A stretch of 64,000 nt of DNA from the NCBI GenBank assembly GCA_016617855.1, contig JAECUM010096242.1, positions 124,001 through 188,000 on the forward strand. Reading direction: 5' to 3'. The notes under the pieces were generated by a model that was given only the letters and a program-made list of their open reading frames with translations, was not told where the DNA came from and ran no database searches. Origin of the DNA: Megalonaias nervosa. Its lineage: Eukaryota > Mollusca > Bivalvia > Unionida > Unionidae. Of the stretch, positions 10,500-21,745 are shown piece after piece. The first letter of the stretch is position 1, and every line of letters starts with the position of its first letter. Made by a program: the position numbers and the translations under genes.

Positions 10500-11834
10500 C
10501 TGAACAGAATAGCTACTATAAAAAGATCATTTTTATTAACAACTGAAATAGCATCCTTCCAAATCCAATTCAGTGAAAAACAATATCAATAATATTAATC
10601 ATATCCAACCTCAACCTATCAGCCATCTGTCACTCACAACTGATATAACTAACATATCTGATAACAAGCAATTTGATAGCAAAATCCCTCCTGAATAATA
10701 CATATATACAACATTTTTGCATACAGTGTCAAGTTACAGATAATATATAAATACTTCAGTGTCATGTTACATGTGAGCTTAATTCAAATCATCCCACTCC
10801 TGGCATATATGAAATACATTACTCACTGTCATTCTTTTCAACAGAATGAAACTAGGGTAGGCATGACATGGGCTCAGAATATACTGTATGAAGCTGCCAT
10901 CAGTACCACTACTTTTTTTCCAACTTCTAGGCTAACTGGGTCATACGTACATGTAGTACAATCATGGTCTCTCAAATATTAATTATTTGAATATTACCAT
11001 ATAAAGCCTTGGCAGCGTGCTACCTCCAGAAGCTGACACAAGTTTTTAAGTCTAGATATATTCTTAAAATGCTAGGATAAAAATGTAGTTTAAATCCAAT
11101 TTATCTTTGTCAAACCTGTTGAACCACCCCTGCCATTCTGAGATTATTGATGTAAGATGGGTTGCTAAACAACACGGCCTTATTCTTTGAACTGTGACAG
11201 TAAAAACTGCAAAATGTCAGATAATCAACTATGGCAAAACTGTCCAATAAGAATGTTGTGTCTCAAGATTGATATAAACTGGTCCATCACTTTTCAATAC
11301 AAAAGTATTGCAAATTTATATAATCTGAAATTTTATATAGTTTTGAACACTGATATTAAAGTAATTATTTGATATTAAAGTAATTATTTCCTGTTTTTGA
11401 TGAAAAAGCATGTCATAAGATTAACAAAGGCCCTGCAATGAACTGGGTCAGTTTTTCAATATTTTTCTTTGCAAGGGAATTATTAAACAGTCTGTCAATA
11501 TACAAATAGACCCAAGTCTTATATTCAAGCAGACATGAGATATTCCACTGGCTTTTAACTTGGATGGTTCAAGCTGTATGGTACATTAAACAAGATCAAA
11601 GTGATGAACATAAACTGCAAAATATTGATCATCATTTTCCACTTTTTTAAACAAAAGAAAATGCAAATATCCATGTGCATGTAATCTGAATTACAGGTTT
11701 CAAGTCTTCTCTTTTCTTTATTTCCTGAAGAACTGATTTAAAAACACAAATCCCTAAAAACGACTGATGCTCTACTGTCATAAAGAATTTCCAGGATTTC
11801 AAAACAAAACAACTTCTTGTTTTTAAAAGTCAAG

Positions 11835-12215
11835 TGTTGAAACCATCTCTGATGCTCTTGAGCATTAAAATCTTCAAGTAGGCACTGTAACAATCATATT
11901 AAATGTAAACTCAGCACCAATTTCATTTAGGACAAATTAGACATCATTAGAAGACATTTAGTTAAAACATCATATTCATCTGACCATATTTTCAAGAGAC
12001 TTAATGACAAGATTTTCAATATGTACACTGTGCCATGTTTTGCAGTAAGATCAGCACCATTTTCATTAGACATCTTCTAGTAAAAACACCACAGTGGTAT
12101 GCTTTCAATTAGGAATAGCAATAACAAGATTTTCAAGATGGCTGTCATACTGAATGTCCAAGCAGCACCATTTTCATTTAGGACCAAATAGACCTTGGGA
12201 TGAATGCATATTTAA
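11835..12215. repeat. Short array of the ~150-bp satellite
   Basis: About three diverged units carry the phrases 'acaagattttcaagatggct', 'agcaccattttcatttagga' and 'tagacatcat'. The same phrases recur many times at 30940-33180. Both arrays begin beside the same lead-in ('gtgttgaaaccat' then 'tctctgat'), so the two loci share a junction and are copies of one repeat structure. Confidence 0.65.
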
Positions 12216-12415
12216 ATGTTCATGGTAATACACTAAGTTTTTTAGGAGGAGTAGTTATAAAAAGTTAACAGACTGAAGGACAATTGACAAAAGGCCATAC
12301 CAAAAATTCTTCTGAGCTATGCCAAGTAGAGCTAAAATTAATAAAATACTTGGATAAAATGTTGAAGCAATTACCAATGATGAGCTATTTCTACATAAAA
12401 GATTCTGTAATTATA

Positions 12416-12538
12416 GGTTACTGCATCTGTATGGAAAAATATGAACAAGTTTTCTTGGATGGATACACTACACAACCTTGGAAGTGCAGTATTTCAATCC
12501 ATCAAAAGTTCATATTTTCCCATACAAATGCAGTAACC
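12416..12538. mobile_element. Hairpin MITE-like element with 32-bp inverted arms
   Basis: The 123-bp element starts GGTTACTGCATCTGTATGG and ends with the inverted counterpart, ...CATACAAATGCAGTAACC. The two arms (about 12416-12447 and 12507-12538) pair with only a few mismatches around a loop of about 60 bases. A lone arm occurs at 3491. Termini and size suit a small non-autonomous DNA transposon; no clear target duplication is visible. Confidence 0.55.
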
Positions 12539-13559
12539 TTTTTATTATATGCTCATTTTCTTATTCTACCTAAGGCATAATTATATAAACAAAAATACAC
12601 TACAAGAAACAAAGGAACTGACTTTATGCTGTATTTCAAACTAAATACACAAGCGCAGATGCGTTAGTACACAAAAACAATATTAATGTGCACATAACTC
12701 TGCTAAGAGAAATTTTTTGAACTTGCTGGACATCATTTTGAAAGAAAATGGCACCTTTGTCTACTTATTTTAAATTGAAATTTAGAGTCATATTGTGAAT
12801 GAGTGCACATTGCAACAACTTTTCCATCTGGTCTGGAATTAATGGATTTTGTTTTTTTGTTGATTCTACTAAATTTCGTAATTATCGACTGGATTTATCT
12901 GTGTCAATTCTACATGAAGCAACATCTGATTTGTGCAGCAAAGGAGCAGTGTCTTGACTCATCTGCAAGTGTGTTTCTGTTCCGTCAATGAATGCTTGGA
13001 ATTATAATGTGGGAAAAATATGAACTCTTTCAACTGTAAATATCAAAAAGACGCTATGGAATATAATGTTCATTTCATTTTGAGTGCAGTAAGGAGGATG
13101 TTATTGCACTTGGAATGTAGTCGAAATTACAGTACAATTTTGAAATGTGCAACCAAGCCTTAGAACCCTTGACATAGCTCATGTAATTCGGATTTGCAAA
13201 GCTAAGAAAGTACATTTTGAGGAAATTCAGGATGTAAAACTGTAAGTATATTTTTTGCCAATCTTATTACCAGCTAACGAAGACACATTTATGCCTTGTC
13301 ACTTGCATTCTATTTTTAGGGACCCCAGCAATTTTATGACCTGCCTGGCATCTATCGCTAGCCTAAACCCGAAACATTGTATCAAAAAGTTAATGCGAAA
13401 TATTGCAAAGCAGCTGTTATGAGGCAGTCCATGAAACAGCTGCTTTAGTTCATTCGGAAACAAATTTAATCAACCAAAATGTAAAGCGTCTACTACATGA
13501 CAGCTGTAAGGGTGCAAATTTCTGTTGATCTATGAAGAACACATTAAGTTGGACAGGTG

Positions 13560-14260
13560 AACGATTAATTAGATTTATGGGGACTGACGCATGTTTAAAT
13601 CGCCGTTAACGCCACTGTCATGCAAGCAGTGGTTCTTAATTAAAACTTCGTTTGTTTAACCGAGAAGGAATAGGGGTTAATTTCCGATCTGTATCGAAAC
13701 TGTCAATTCTGAAACCTCCTAGTGATAGGTATTTGGTAATCCAGTTTGGCAGATGGACTGTATTTTTTAGTGCCTTAACTATAATTTGGATTGGTTACAA
13801 TGAATAAGGGGGCGTGATTCCACATGAAAATCTCACGATTTAAATGTGCCTTTCGCAATACTTTTAAATCAGTCTACACTACTTCTGCGAGAGAATTTGC
13901 GAAGGAAGGCTCCGGGTCGAATTTAGAAGAAATTCACTTGTAATTAGGATCCAAGGTTTCGGATGTCTGGAAAAATCTACAAACACAATTCTAGCGGTAA
14001 AACCTTGAAGACACAAGGTGAGATAGCTCTATGTGACGTACCACTGATGTACCACGTACTTACAAAACCAAAGTGACCACACAAAGTTGGAGGCCGAAAG
14101 AGGCAGGACACCTGAGAATTTGGAAAAAGGGAAAAGTGGAAAGGACCCAGACTTACAGGCAAAATGAAGTCAAAGAACAGTCGCAGTGAATTTGGACTGA
14201 ACCAGAACCATCTGGTTATGAATCTGTACAAGGCAGTGGTTTCGATCTTTTCACTCGATC
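13560..14260. promoter_or_regulatory. CpG-containing stretch; possible promoter or 5' exon region
   Basis: CpG dinucleotides are commoner here than in the surrounding AT-rich sequence. On the minus strand two good splice donors occur, at about 14156 (TTGCCT|gtaagt) and about 14063 (GTTTT|gtaagt). Either could close an untranslated first exon of the minus-strand PINCH gene, whose coding exons lie to the left. On the plus strand, an ATG at about 14164 opens a frame of about 34 residues after an acceptor-like 'cttacag'. I recognise no protein in either frame. Confidence 0.25.
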
Positions 14261-16179
14261 GATGATGAATTAATTCTATCGCTTAACATACCGGCTATTT
14301 GTATAAGCATATTTGTATTTGAAATTCGTTGAATAATTTAAATCAAAAAGTGTATCTTTCTAATGTAATGCATTATCACAATTGTTTATGAATTTTATTG
14401 TTTATGAATTGTTGATTAAATTTTATGGTTTGTACATGTACGGGGGCTCGTGTCATTCTGTTTCATATATCTGCTCAAATCTTTATCTATTCCATCTATA
14501 AGTTTCATACCTTATATTGATATTTACTCGTTCCAGGCAAATTACACCGTCGGCAATCACCCTCTAGATAACGATAACTAAAACCATACAACCCACCCCA
14601 ACAAAGCTGGGGGAGTTCACAACAACAGTACATGATTTGTTTACAAAGTACTGGTAGTTCCTAAGACACTATACTACTACTGGGCACACGTGTCATGCAC
14701 ATGCATGTAATTTGAAGGTGTTCAGTATCATAAAATATTGCACAATTCTGACAATGTAAAGTTAATGGAGACGAAAATGAGCATATAATAATAAGTATTT
14801 GACAGAAGCATTAAACTAGATTATGGGAACTAACCACTCTGACATTAACAGTTATCATTTCATCTTAGAATTATAATTTTTCTTATAATCTTTAAATAAC
14901 TCTACTAACTTTTGAAAAGAAAATGGCCCATGGAGCTAGATATAGAAAGTATTTTATTAGCAATTAGCAAAAAAAAGAGTAGACAGCATGCAACAGGTTT
15001 GAGAGATTTCAATGCCTTCATGCTAAAATTCGTGGCCTTTAATCTCCAATTTCTAATATGGATCTCTACTATTATTTCCGACCTGTCCAATGTCATTTAT
15101 TTCATCCAAATCTGCCAGCAAATAACAGCATAATTAATTTTCAAAAAGTGGCATCCATTGGGTGAGATTTTATTGAAATTTGCTTTACAACAATCAACCC
15201 GTTTTTACCAAAATCCAACATGCAATAGGCTCAGGTCTATTACCATTTGATTCACTCATTTCAGGAGAACACAATGATATATAACTTTGGGTATATTTAA
15301 ACTGTCATTCAAAATATGGAGACTTTGCCATGACTATTCAGTTTTTAATAACTCCACCCACATGAATTATGCACCAAATTATTGTGTATGACAGGTGTTG
15401 GGTGAGGTCATCAAGGTAAATTGCAGTCATTCATTGTGTCCACTTTGGAGTTGCAGAGAATCAAATGAATCTAGTAAAAATTAGGTGCAACCAAATTTAT
15501 TACTATTAAACAATTACTTGCAAACAAGCAGCTATAACTATATCCCTAGTTACCACATCGCACTTAGTTTATACTAGTTTGCAATTGTACACTGTCTCAA
15601 ACATCAGTGCTTCAAATCTAATCTTTTTATCAGTTACCATCTCTCCTTTACAGATACATGTATACATCAAAGACTATAATACATGTATTTGGTCTGGTGC
15701 CTATAAACACACTTTAAGATTTTTAAAATCTAAAATGCATCATCAGCTACTACCTCTTCATCCACCAACATTGTCTCCAGCTTGTAATTATTCATTGGTT
15801 TTGCAAACACATTTATAGCCACTTATTTTCTCTACTTAGCGTTATTTGTTATAATTCTATTTTATACTTTTTCTTCTGAATCAAATTGCAAATTATTCAC
15901 TTTTAATAACTAAGGCTTAATACTTTGCAATATTTTTAAAATAAATTATTGTACTGAAATTGATGCAGATTGTAATGCTAACATTAATTGTATCTGGTTT
16001 GTATTTTTTTTTTTTACAATGGGAATAGCTTTGTGTAACCCAAACCAGTGATTCTCAACAGTCAGTATCATGGGTTACTTTTTTTTCTTTACTAAAAGGG
16101 TAAAGATATTTTAAATGAGAAAACAAACTAATTACAAAGTATACAAATTAGGAACTATTTCTTCCTTAATGACTTTCAT
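14261..16179. other. No recognisable feature
   Basis: AT-rich sequence with short frames on both strands and no family similarity, splice support or clear repeat structure. Confidence 0.5.
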
Positions 16180-17075
16180 AAATATGTGCTGATTTGCTCA
16201 TAACTGATATTACTGGATACTGTGATGTTATAGCCCTCTTTGATAAAATTCTCATGAGAAATAGTTTCAAAACAATGACAAGCTCAGCAAATCCAATGCA
16301 AGATCCCGTCATCAATGTACATCTTGCTCTTAACTGTACCTATCTAAGATTGTAATGATTTAAATCTATTTACCAACTTACCTCAAAATCTTATCAGAAA
16401 TATGATCTCTTAAGTGGAAATAAATTTAGCCAATCAGATGCATGTTTACCTCATTAGCATGCAAAGATCTTGTAAATTTTATCAAAATCAGATTTGAAGC
16501 ATGGCAAGGTTTGCTAAGAAGCACACACAATCAGATGCAAGATCAATTTATTAATAAGCATCGATTTTGTTCACTACTGAGAAAGTCCAAAATCTTGACA
16601 TAATCACACATTCAGTGTTTGATCAAGGTCTGTGCTGAAATAAGGCCTCCAGACTGGTAACAAGCTCAGTCAATCTGATTCAGGACCATCTAATTAGTTT
16701 GCATGGATCTCACTCATTATTGAAATCATCTGAAACCTTGATGATACAAGCTTATATACCAAGTTCGATAAAAAACAAAATGGCTTCTAAAGAGGTAATA
16801 ACTTAAGTCAATCACATGCAAGGTCACTCCAATAACATAAGTATGTCACTTGTTACTGGTCTGTGACCTTGGTAATATACCAGAAAATACAGACTCCAAA
16901 GTCGTAACAAGTTCAGCCAATCATGTACAAGATTATCCCATTATATGCATAAGTCACATTCATATATGAATTTGTCCTAGTTAGTGATGATCTAAACCTA
17001 TATACAAAGCTTCCTCACAATCAAATATAAACATGGCTTAAAGAGAGTCATACCATGAACTCACATGGCCTCACA
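16180..17075. repeat. Degenerate satellite, units of roughly 95-145 bp
   Basis: The phrase 'agc(t)cag(c)caatc(a)catgcaagatc' recurs in diverged form near 16280, 16425, 16520, 16660, 16805 and 16910. Each time it is followed by a 'cattagcatgcaaagatct'-like phrase and a 'tgaccttg'-like phrase. About six or seven irregular units are present. No coding sequence. Confidence 0.55.
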
Positions 17076-17899
17076 GCCACGTCAGCTAAAAACTGCATGC
17101 CCTGCCTGCACCAACAAAGTGAAAATAATTTAGTGCTGCAGTGATATGTCAATGTGTCACTCTGATCAATCAGGAGTCCTTTCCAATATGGAATTTAGGT
17201 ACATACTCATCAAAATATCTCTTTTGAAATTAATGTACTTCATGTCTTGACTGAGAGCAAATGGGCTTGAAAAATTTTCAGTTGGCCACTTGTCCTGCAG
17301 GGCAAGTGACTTGGAACTTGTCCTGCAACAGTTTTACTTATACACAATAAATATTTCTGAATCTATTTAAAATGCCATTTGTCCAATTGGGTGAGCAGGT
17401 TGAGGATTTCAGTTGTTGAATTTTTCAAGTTCAGCTGGTCTGATTAATCTAACTAATAGTTTGTAGGAATACACGGATTTTAATGTAGCTATATATTTTA
17501 TAACACTCCTTAAAATCAATAGTATTTAACAAAAAGAAGTAAAGTATTACTGATGTTGGGAGAATTTTCTCCACAAGAAAGCACAACATAAATATATTGA
17601 AACGACACTTCTTAACTTATAGACGTATTTCTTGATGTGCATTGGAGCTAGATCACAAGATTAAGATTAAGATAGTTTCACTGCATCTGCTGATTTCCAT
17701 TGCTCATCAGGCCAGTCACTGTCATGTGAAACAATACCTAAACTTAATGTCATTATATAAAGTGAGTGTGGGTCATGTTTTAATTTGGGTAAGTTTTGAC
17801 TTCAGTATGTTTTGGCTTGGGTATGTTTCGGTTTGGGTCTCCCCGTGTTTGTACCCCCTCCCCCCCCCATTTAAAAGACGAAAAGCACAAATCACTGAT
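17076..17899. other. No recognisable feature
   Basis: AT-rich sequence ending in a C-rich run near 17857. The frames present are short and unsupported. Confidence 0.45.
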
Positions 17900-18090
17900 G
17901 CTTGACACAAGCTTCATGTTAAAAAAAAGCAATAATCTGATGGGGAAAAAAAAATCATACCCAGTGACAAAATTACCTCAGATTACCCCCATGACCCATT
18001 CTGACACAGGACTGTCTCCATCATACTATAAAACTTTTATAGTATGATAGACAGGGTCCTATAGCGAATATCACTGTGACATCATAGGGC
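17900..18090 (+). repeat. Dispersed repeat, partner of 20820-20960 in inverse orientation
   Basis: The stretch 'agtgacaaaattacctcag' and the following 'attaccccc.atgaccc' recur as a reverse complement at about 20868-20906. The flanking bases ('cttcatgtt', 'agcaataat', 'tatagcga', 'gacatcata') match as well. This copy differs by carrying a palindrome at 18014-18054: the arms 'atcatactataaaa' and 'ttttatagtatgat' pair perfectly around a single C, extended on each side by 'ctgtct'/'agacag'. Confidence 0.6.
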
Positions 18091-18183
18091 ATGATCACGT
18101 GGGAGGTTCCCTAGTCTGGTTGGCAGAAAGACCATAGGTTTACTCCACATTTGATTGAATACGCTTGCTTACCAGAAGTTTTA

Positions 18184-18185
<2 letters not shown>

Positions 18186-18243
<58 letters not shown>
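18186..18243. repeat. Compound (TA)n(GATA)n microsatellite
   Basis: About 30 bases of TA followed by about seven GATA units. Confidence 0.9.
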
Positions 18244-19719
18244 TACACTGAAATTTATTGCAGTTATCATTGATCACGATAAGTCTTTATACAACGACAT
18301 GCAGTTAAAGCACTTCAAAACCAATACACCCACCCACATTTTAAAAAAATAACTTTCCACGATAAGTTGTATTGTGTTGTCGTTGATAATGAGCAAAACA
18401 ACATTAAACAATTCCTTCTCCAGCTGTTTATGCATATAACCTTTGATAAAGAAAGAAATGAAAAGTTCAACGATTAAACTGGCAACAGCTTGCATCACTT
18501 TCTTTTTATTCTGCATAATGGGTTTACGATGATGATGATGACAACGAGAAACGGATACTTGTCCATAGCTATTACATGCTATTTTTCAGATAAAATTTTC
18601 ATGGCAGTCAAATTTGTTTTATGAAAATTGTGTACCAAATATCTCTCTCTCTCTCTATATATATATATACATATGTATGCTGTATCTACGATATACTGTA
18701 AGATTTATAATTTTTTCATTCAAAGGAAACAAGGCTTGACAGACAGCAAGAGGGACATTGTCTGCTAAGTTTGATCAGATCGGTCCACTGCGATATCCAA
18801 TCAAAATTGAGATAGAGGGCGTGATTACAATTCAGACCCAAATGGTACCTTCCGAAATAGTAAGAGTAATTTAGTATTCGCCTGGAAGGATTGCAGATCA
18901 ATAGGGTTTACTCCGAGAAAGCCACTTGTAGTCTAGCGGAAGAAATTTGAGGCAGATTCTAAGGAAAGACATAGCTTCAAAAACGTCATTAAGTTATTTG
19001 CTAGATTTGCAGAATATTATGGCATCATAATTGTAATTATTTATAATTATCTGTAGTATGTACACTTAAGTACTAGTATCATTTAGTATGTAGAATTACC
19101 TTTGTAGTGTTTCATTTACATGTGTATTTGAGAAATGGGCATGGGCCTTACGTGGAGAATTATCAGATGTGAGGCAGAATAATGTAGATTGTTAGCTTGT
19201 GGTCAGAATTAATTTTGTAATTCACTATTAGGTTAATTTGTAGAGAACCAGTCCATTTATTAATGCGTTATGTTAGAATTTACACATGCCTGAATTGTGA
19301 ATTTGGAAACATGGTTGAAGTATGTAAGATTAGTTACTATGGATGTATGCATATATCAGAGCATGGATGTTTGAATATTTGCGTACTTTGTATGAGTTGT
19401 AAGGTAAAGAAATGTGTGACTGATTATTGTCATATTGTTTAGTATAACAGGATTAGGAATATGTAATGATGTGACCGAATTACTGATGCATGTATAAGAA
19501 GTAACTGATACCATGCTGTATTATGATGTTCGTTTTACCATACGAGTATATGAGTATCTCAATGTAAACGAATGCGTGACCGAAGAAATTTAATAGCCGT
19601 TATCTGATGATAGTCTGTGTGTAGTGTGAGATGAGAGGGCTAAGGAAAAAAAGATTGTACCATCCTTGTGTTTTCACAGGAAGCTTTTCAGCAGACAGAG
19701 AACTTCTGGTTCCATTGGA
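18244..19719. other. No recognisable feature
   Basis: AT-rich sequence with many 'gtatgta' phrases and short frames only. A small CT/AT microsatellite lies near 18642-18670. Confidence 0.45.
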
Positions 19720-19940
19720 TCCCAAATCTTCAAGAGTTGGAGATGGAAATGAGACTGTAGCAGAGACAGTCTAAGTTGACAGTAGTCGTGGGAGAGAAAG
19801 TGGAGGAGGAGAAGGAGTCTAGAGAAAGTTGAGGAGGTGGAGGAGAAGGAATTTGAAAAAAGGTCAGAGGAAGTGGAGAAGGAATTGGGAGAAATATGAG
19901 AGAGAAAGGATACAACAGATGAGAAGAAATACATGGACAG
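19720..19940 (+). other. Purine-rich tract (GA/GGA), about 220 bases
   Basis: The plus strand is dominated by gag, gga and aga triplets. Read as protein the frames alternate between E/K/R-rich runs and stops on plus, and S/L/F-rich runs on minus, without family similarity. It is best read as a low-complexity purine strand. Confidence 0.6.
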
Positions 19941-20249
19941 GTGGAAATCAATCTCACACTGCTAATCAAGTGATGCAATAGGCTTATTAAAGGGCCAAGC
20001 AGAAGGAGTGTAACTGGAAATTTGAGTCATTTTATTATTGAATTGTTATTAAATTGTTATTCATTGAATTTCAACCTTTTTGTATATTTAACCATCTAAC
20101 CATCAGCATTGCTGACTGGGGGCTTGGAGCTTTACATCTTTCACTAAATTTAACTTCCAACAAAACAGAGCCTGGGTGGGACTTCTATGATAGTTTAAAT
20201 AAAATACTGGGAGCTCCCCATCTCAACGGTATAGTTCATCACTATACTC

Positions 20250-20250
<1 letters not shown>

Positions 20251-20310
<60 letters not shown>
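20251..20310. repeat. Compound (GT)10(AT)20 microsatellite
   Basis: Simple dinucleotide runs. Confidence 0.92.
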
Positions 20311-20314
<4 letters not shown>

Positions 20315-20364
20315 AAAGTGACAGCCTTAATTACCTAGATTATATACCCAACATCAATATAGGG

Positions 20365-20798
20365 TACAAGGGTTTCGTTACAAAGAAAATTAGGAGTATC
20401 CATCCATGAATCAAGGGATGGGGGGGGTGTCTAACCTGTAACAATATAACACAAGGGAAGACATGAGTCCGCACCCCTGCTAGTTTATCCTAATTGCGTC
20501 TGCTAATTTCCAACTTAAGCCAGTCGTAAATCAAGAACAGTTCAATTTTCAAAACAGCTCGACATACTTCGTTCAGTTTGTGACATACTGGAGAAAATGC
20601 AATAACTGTTTGCCGATTTTAACGTCTGGACAAGCAATGTCCCCGGCAGTGTCGTTTGCATTCGGATAGTCTTGGATTTCACCACTGACCGAAAGGTTAG
20701 ATCCAACCTGTGTTGTATTGTTACAGGTTAGATCCCCCGCCCCCATCCCTTGATTCATGAACGGATACTCCTAATTTTCTTTGTAACGAACCCCTGTG
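20365..20798. mobile_element. Fold-back element with about 89-bp inverted arms
   Basis: The left arm (20365-20453) and right arm (20709-20798) are near-perfect inverted repeats. They share 'cgttacaaagaaaattagga', 'gaatcaagggatgggg' and 'ctaacctgtaacaata'. The loop of about 255 bases has no coding potential that I recognise. The size and long arms fit a non-autonomous fold-back or MITE element. Confidence 0.62.
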
Positions 20799-20819
20799 CT
20801 GCCCACCAGAGCTTTGCCA

Positions 20820-20960
20820 ACACTCATTTATGACGTCATACAGGGAATCTCCGATGTTCGCTATATCAGAACGGGTCATTGGGGTAATCTGAGATAATTT
20901 TGTCACACGGTGCGATTTTATTCCTTCATATTATTGCTTTTTTCAACATCAAGCTCGCGT
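20820..20960 (-). repeat. Inverse copy of the repeat at 17900-18090
   Basis: See the partner entry. Here the sequence runs without the palindrome, so this copy is closer to the uninterrupted form. It contains a 'tgacgtcata' CRE-like octamer. It directly follows the fold-back element's right arm. Confidence 0.55.
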
Positions 20961-21189
20961 TTAGCACCAGTGGCACAAATGAGATAAGAGATGAACAGAA
21001 CTTAGTACATTTTATTATTTATAATGTCAAACCTCATTAAGCCCACGTGGATCCTAACAGCACTTTCTCTAGGCGTTTCATCATAAACGGAAGTTTTCAG
21101 TGTAAACGACGACCTGTTCGACAGTCATTTGCAGTTTGTGGACAAGTCCATTTTCATCGAAGGGGTGTATAACGATTACACATGTATCT

Positions 21190-21745
21190 ACGTCACGTGA
21201 TATCAATAATTAACCATTTCTAGTGTTGCTGTGGGAAAACAAATCGAACATATAAATGAAAGTCACGTAATATTTATAGAAAAATAAAGAACATAAACTG
21301 CTAAAAATATATATTCTGGGAACAACGACCAGAAATCTGTAAATGTTGCAGCAGCTTGAAAAAAAAACCCCAAACAGATTCAACAAGCGGAGAGAACAGG
21401 TCAAACCCGGTAGTCACGTGATACCAACAAAACATATCGCTGACACGTACTTAGTACTTGATGAATCTGGTTTTCTCCACCTTGCTGCGATACCGACAGG
21501 TTTCTAGTCGTTGTTCTTAGAATAAATATGTTGAGAATTAAGTGTGCATTATATTTATGTACAAGTATACGTGACTTTTAATTAACATTTTTGAATTATA
21601 TGTACAACATTTGAAATGGTTTATTATTGATTTCACGTGACTATGTACAACAACATTCGAAATGGTTTATTGTTGATATCACGTGACTATTGGACCTCTG
21701 ATGTCACTGACATGTAGGTTGCCAGATTTGTGTAGTCATGTGACT
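21190..21745. promoter_or_regulatory. Cluster of CACGTG (E-box) and related sites
   Basis: The palindrome CACGTG lies in 'cgtcacgtgatatc' (21190), 'tagtcacgtgatacc' (21414), 'tttcacgtgactat' (21633) and 'atcacgtgactatt' (21679). Variants are 'gtcacgtaat' near 21263 and 'catgtgact' near 21738. Part of the cluster is a tandem pair of about 45 bp (21600-21690), of which an inverted copy lies at about 21190-21230. CACGTG is the core site of many bHLH factors (for example USF, MYC/MAX). A promoter role is inference; repeat spread alone could explain the cluster. Confidence 0.3.

Larger units (their letters stand above)
10500..13559. other. Non-coding stretch with satellite and MITE
   Basis: No coding sequence is recognised here. 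The stretch holds a short stretch of the ~150-bp satellite (11835-12215) and the hairpin element at 12416-12538, listed separately. Long frames in this region sit across repeats and are not credible genes. Confidence 0.5.
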
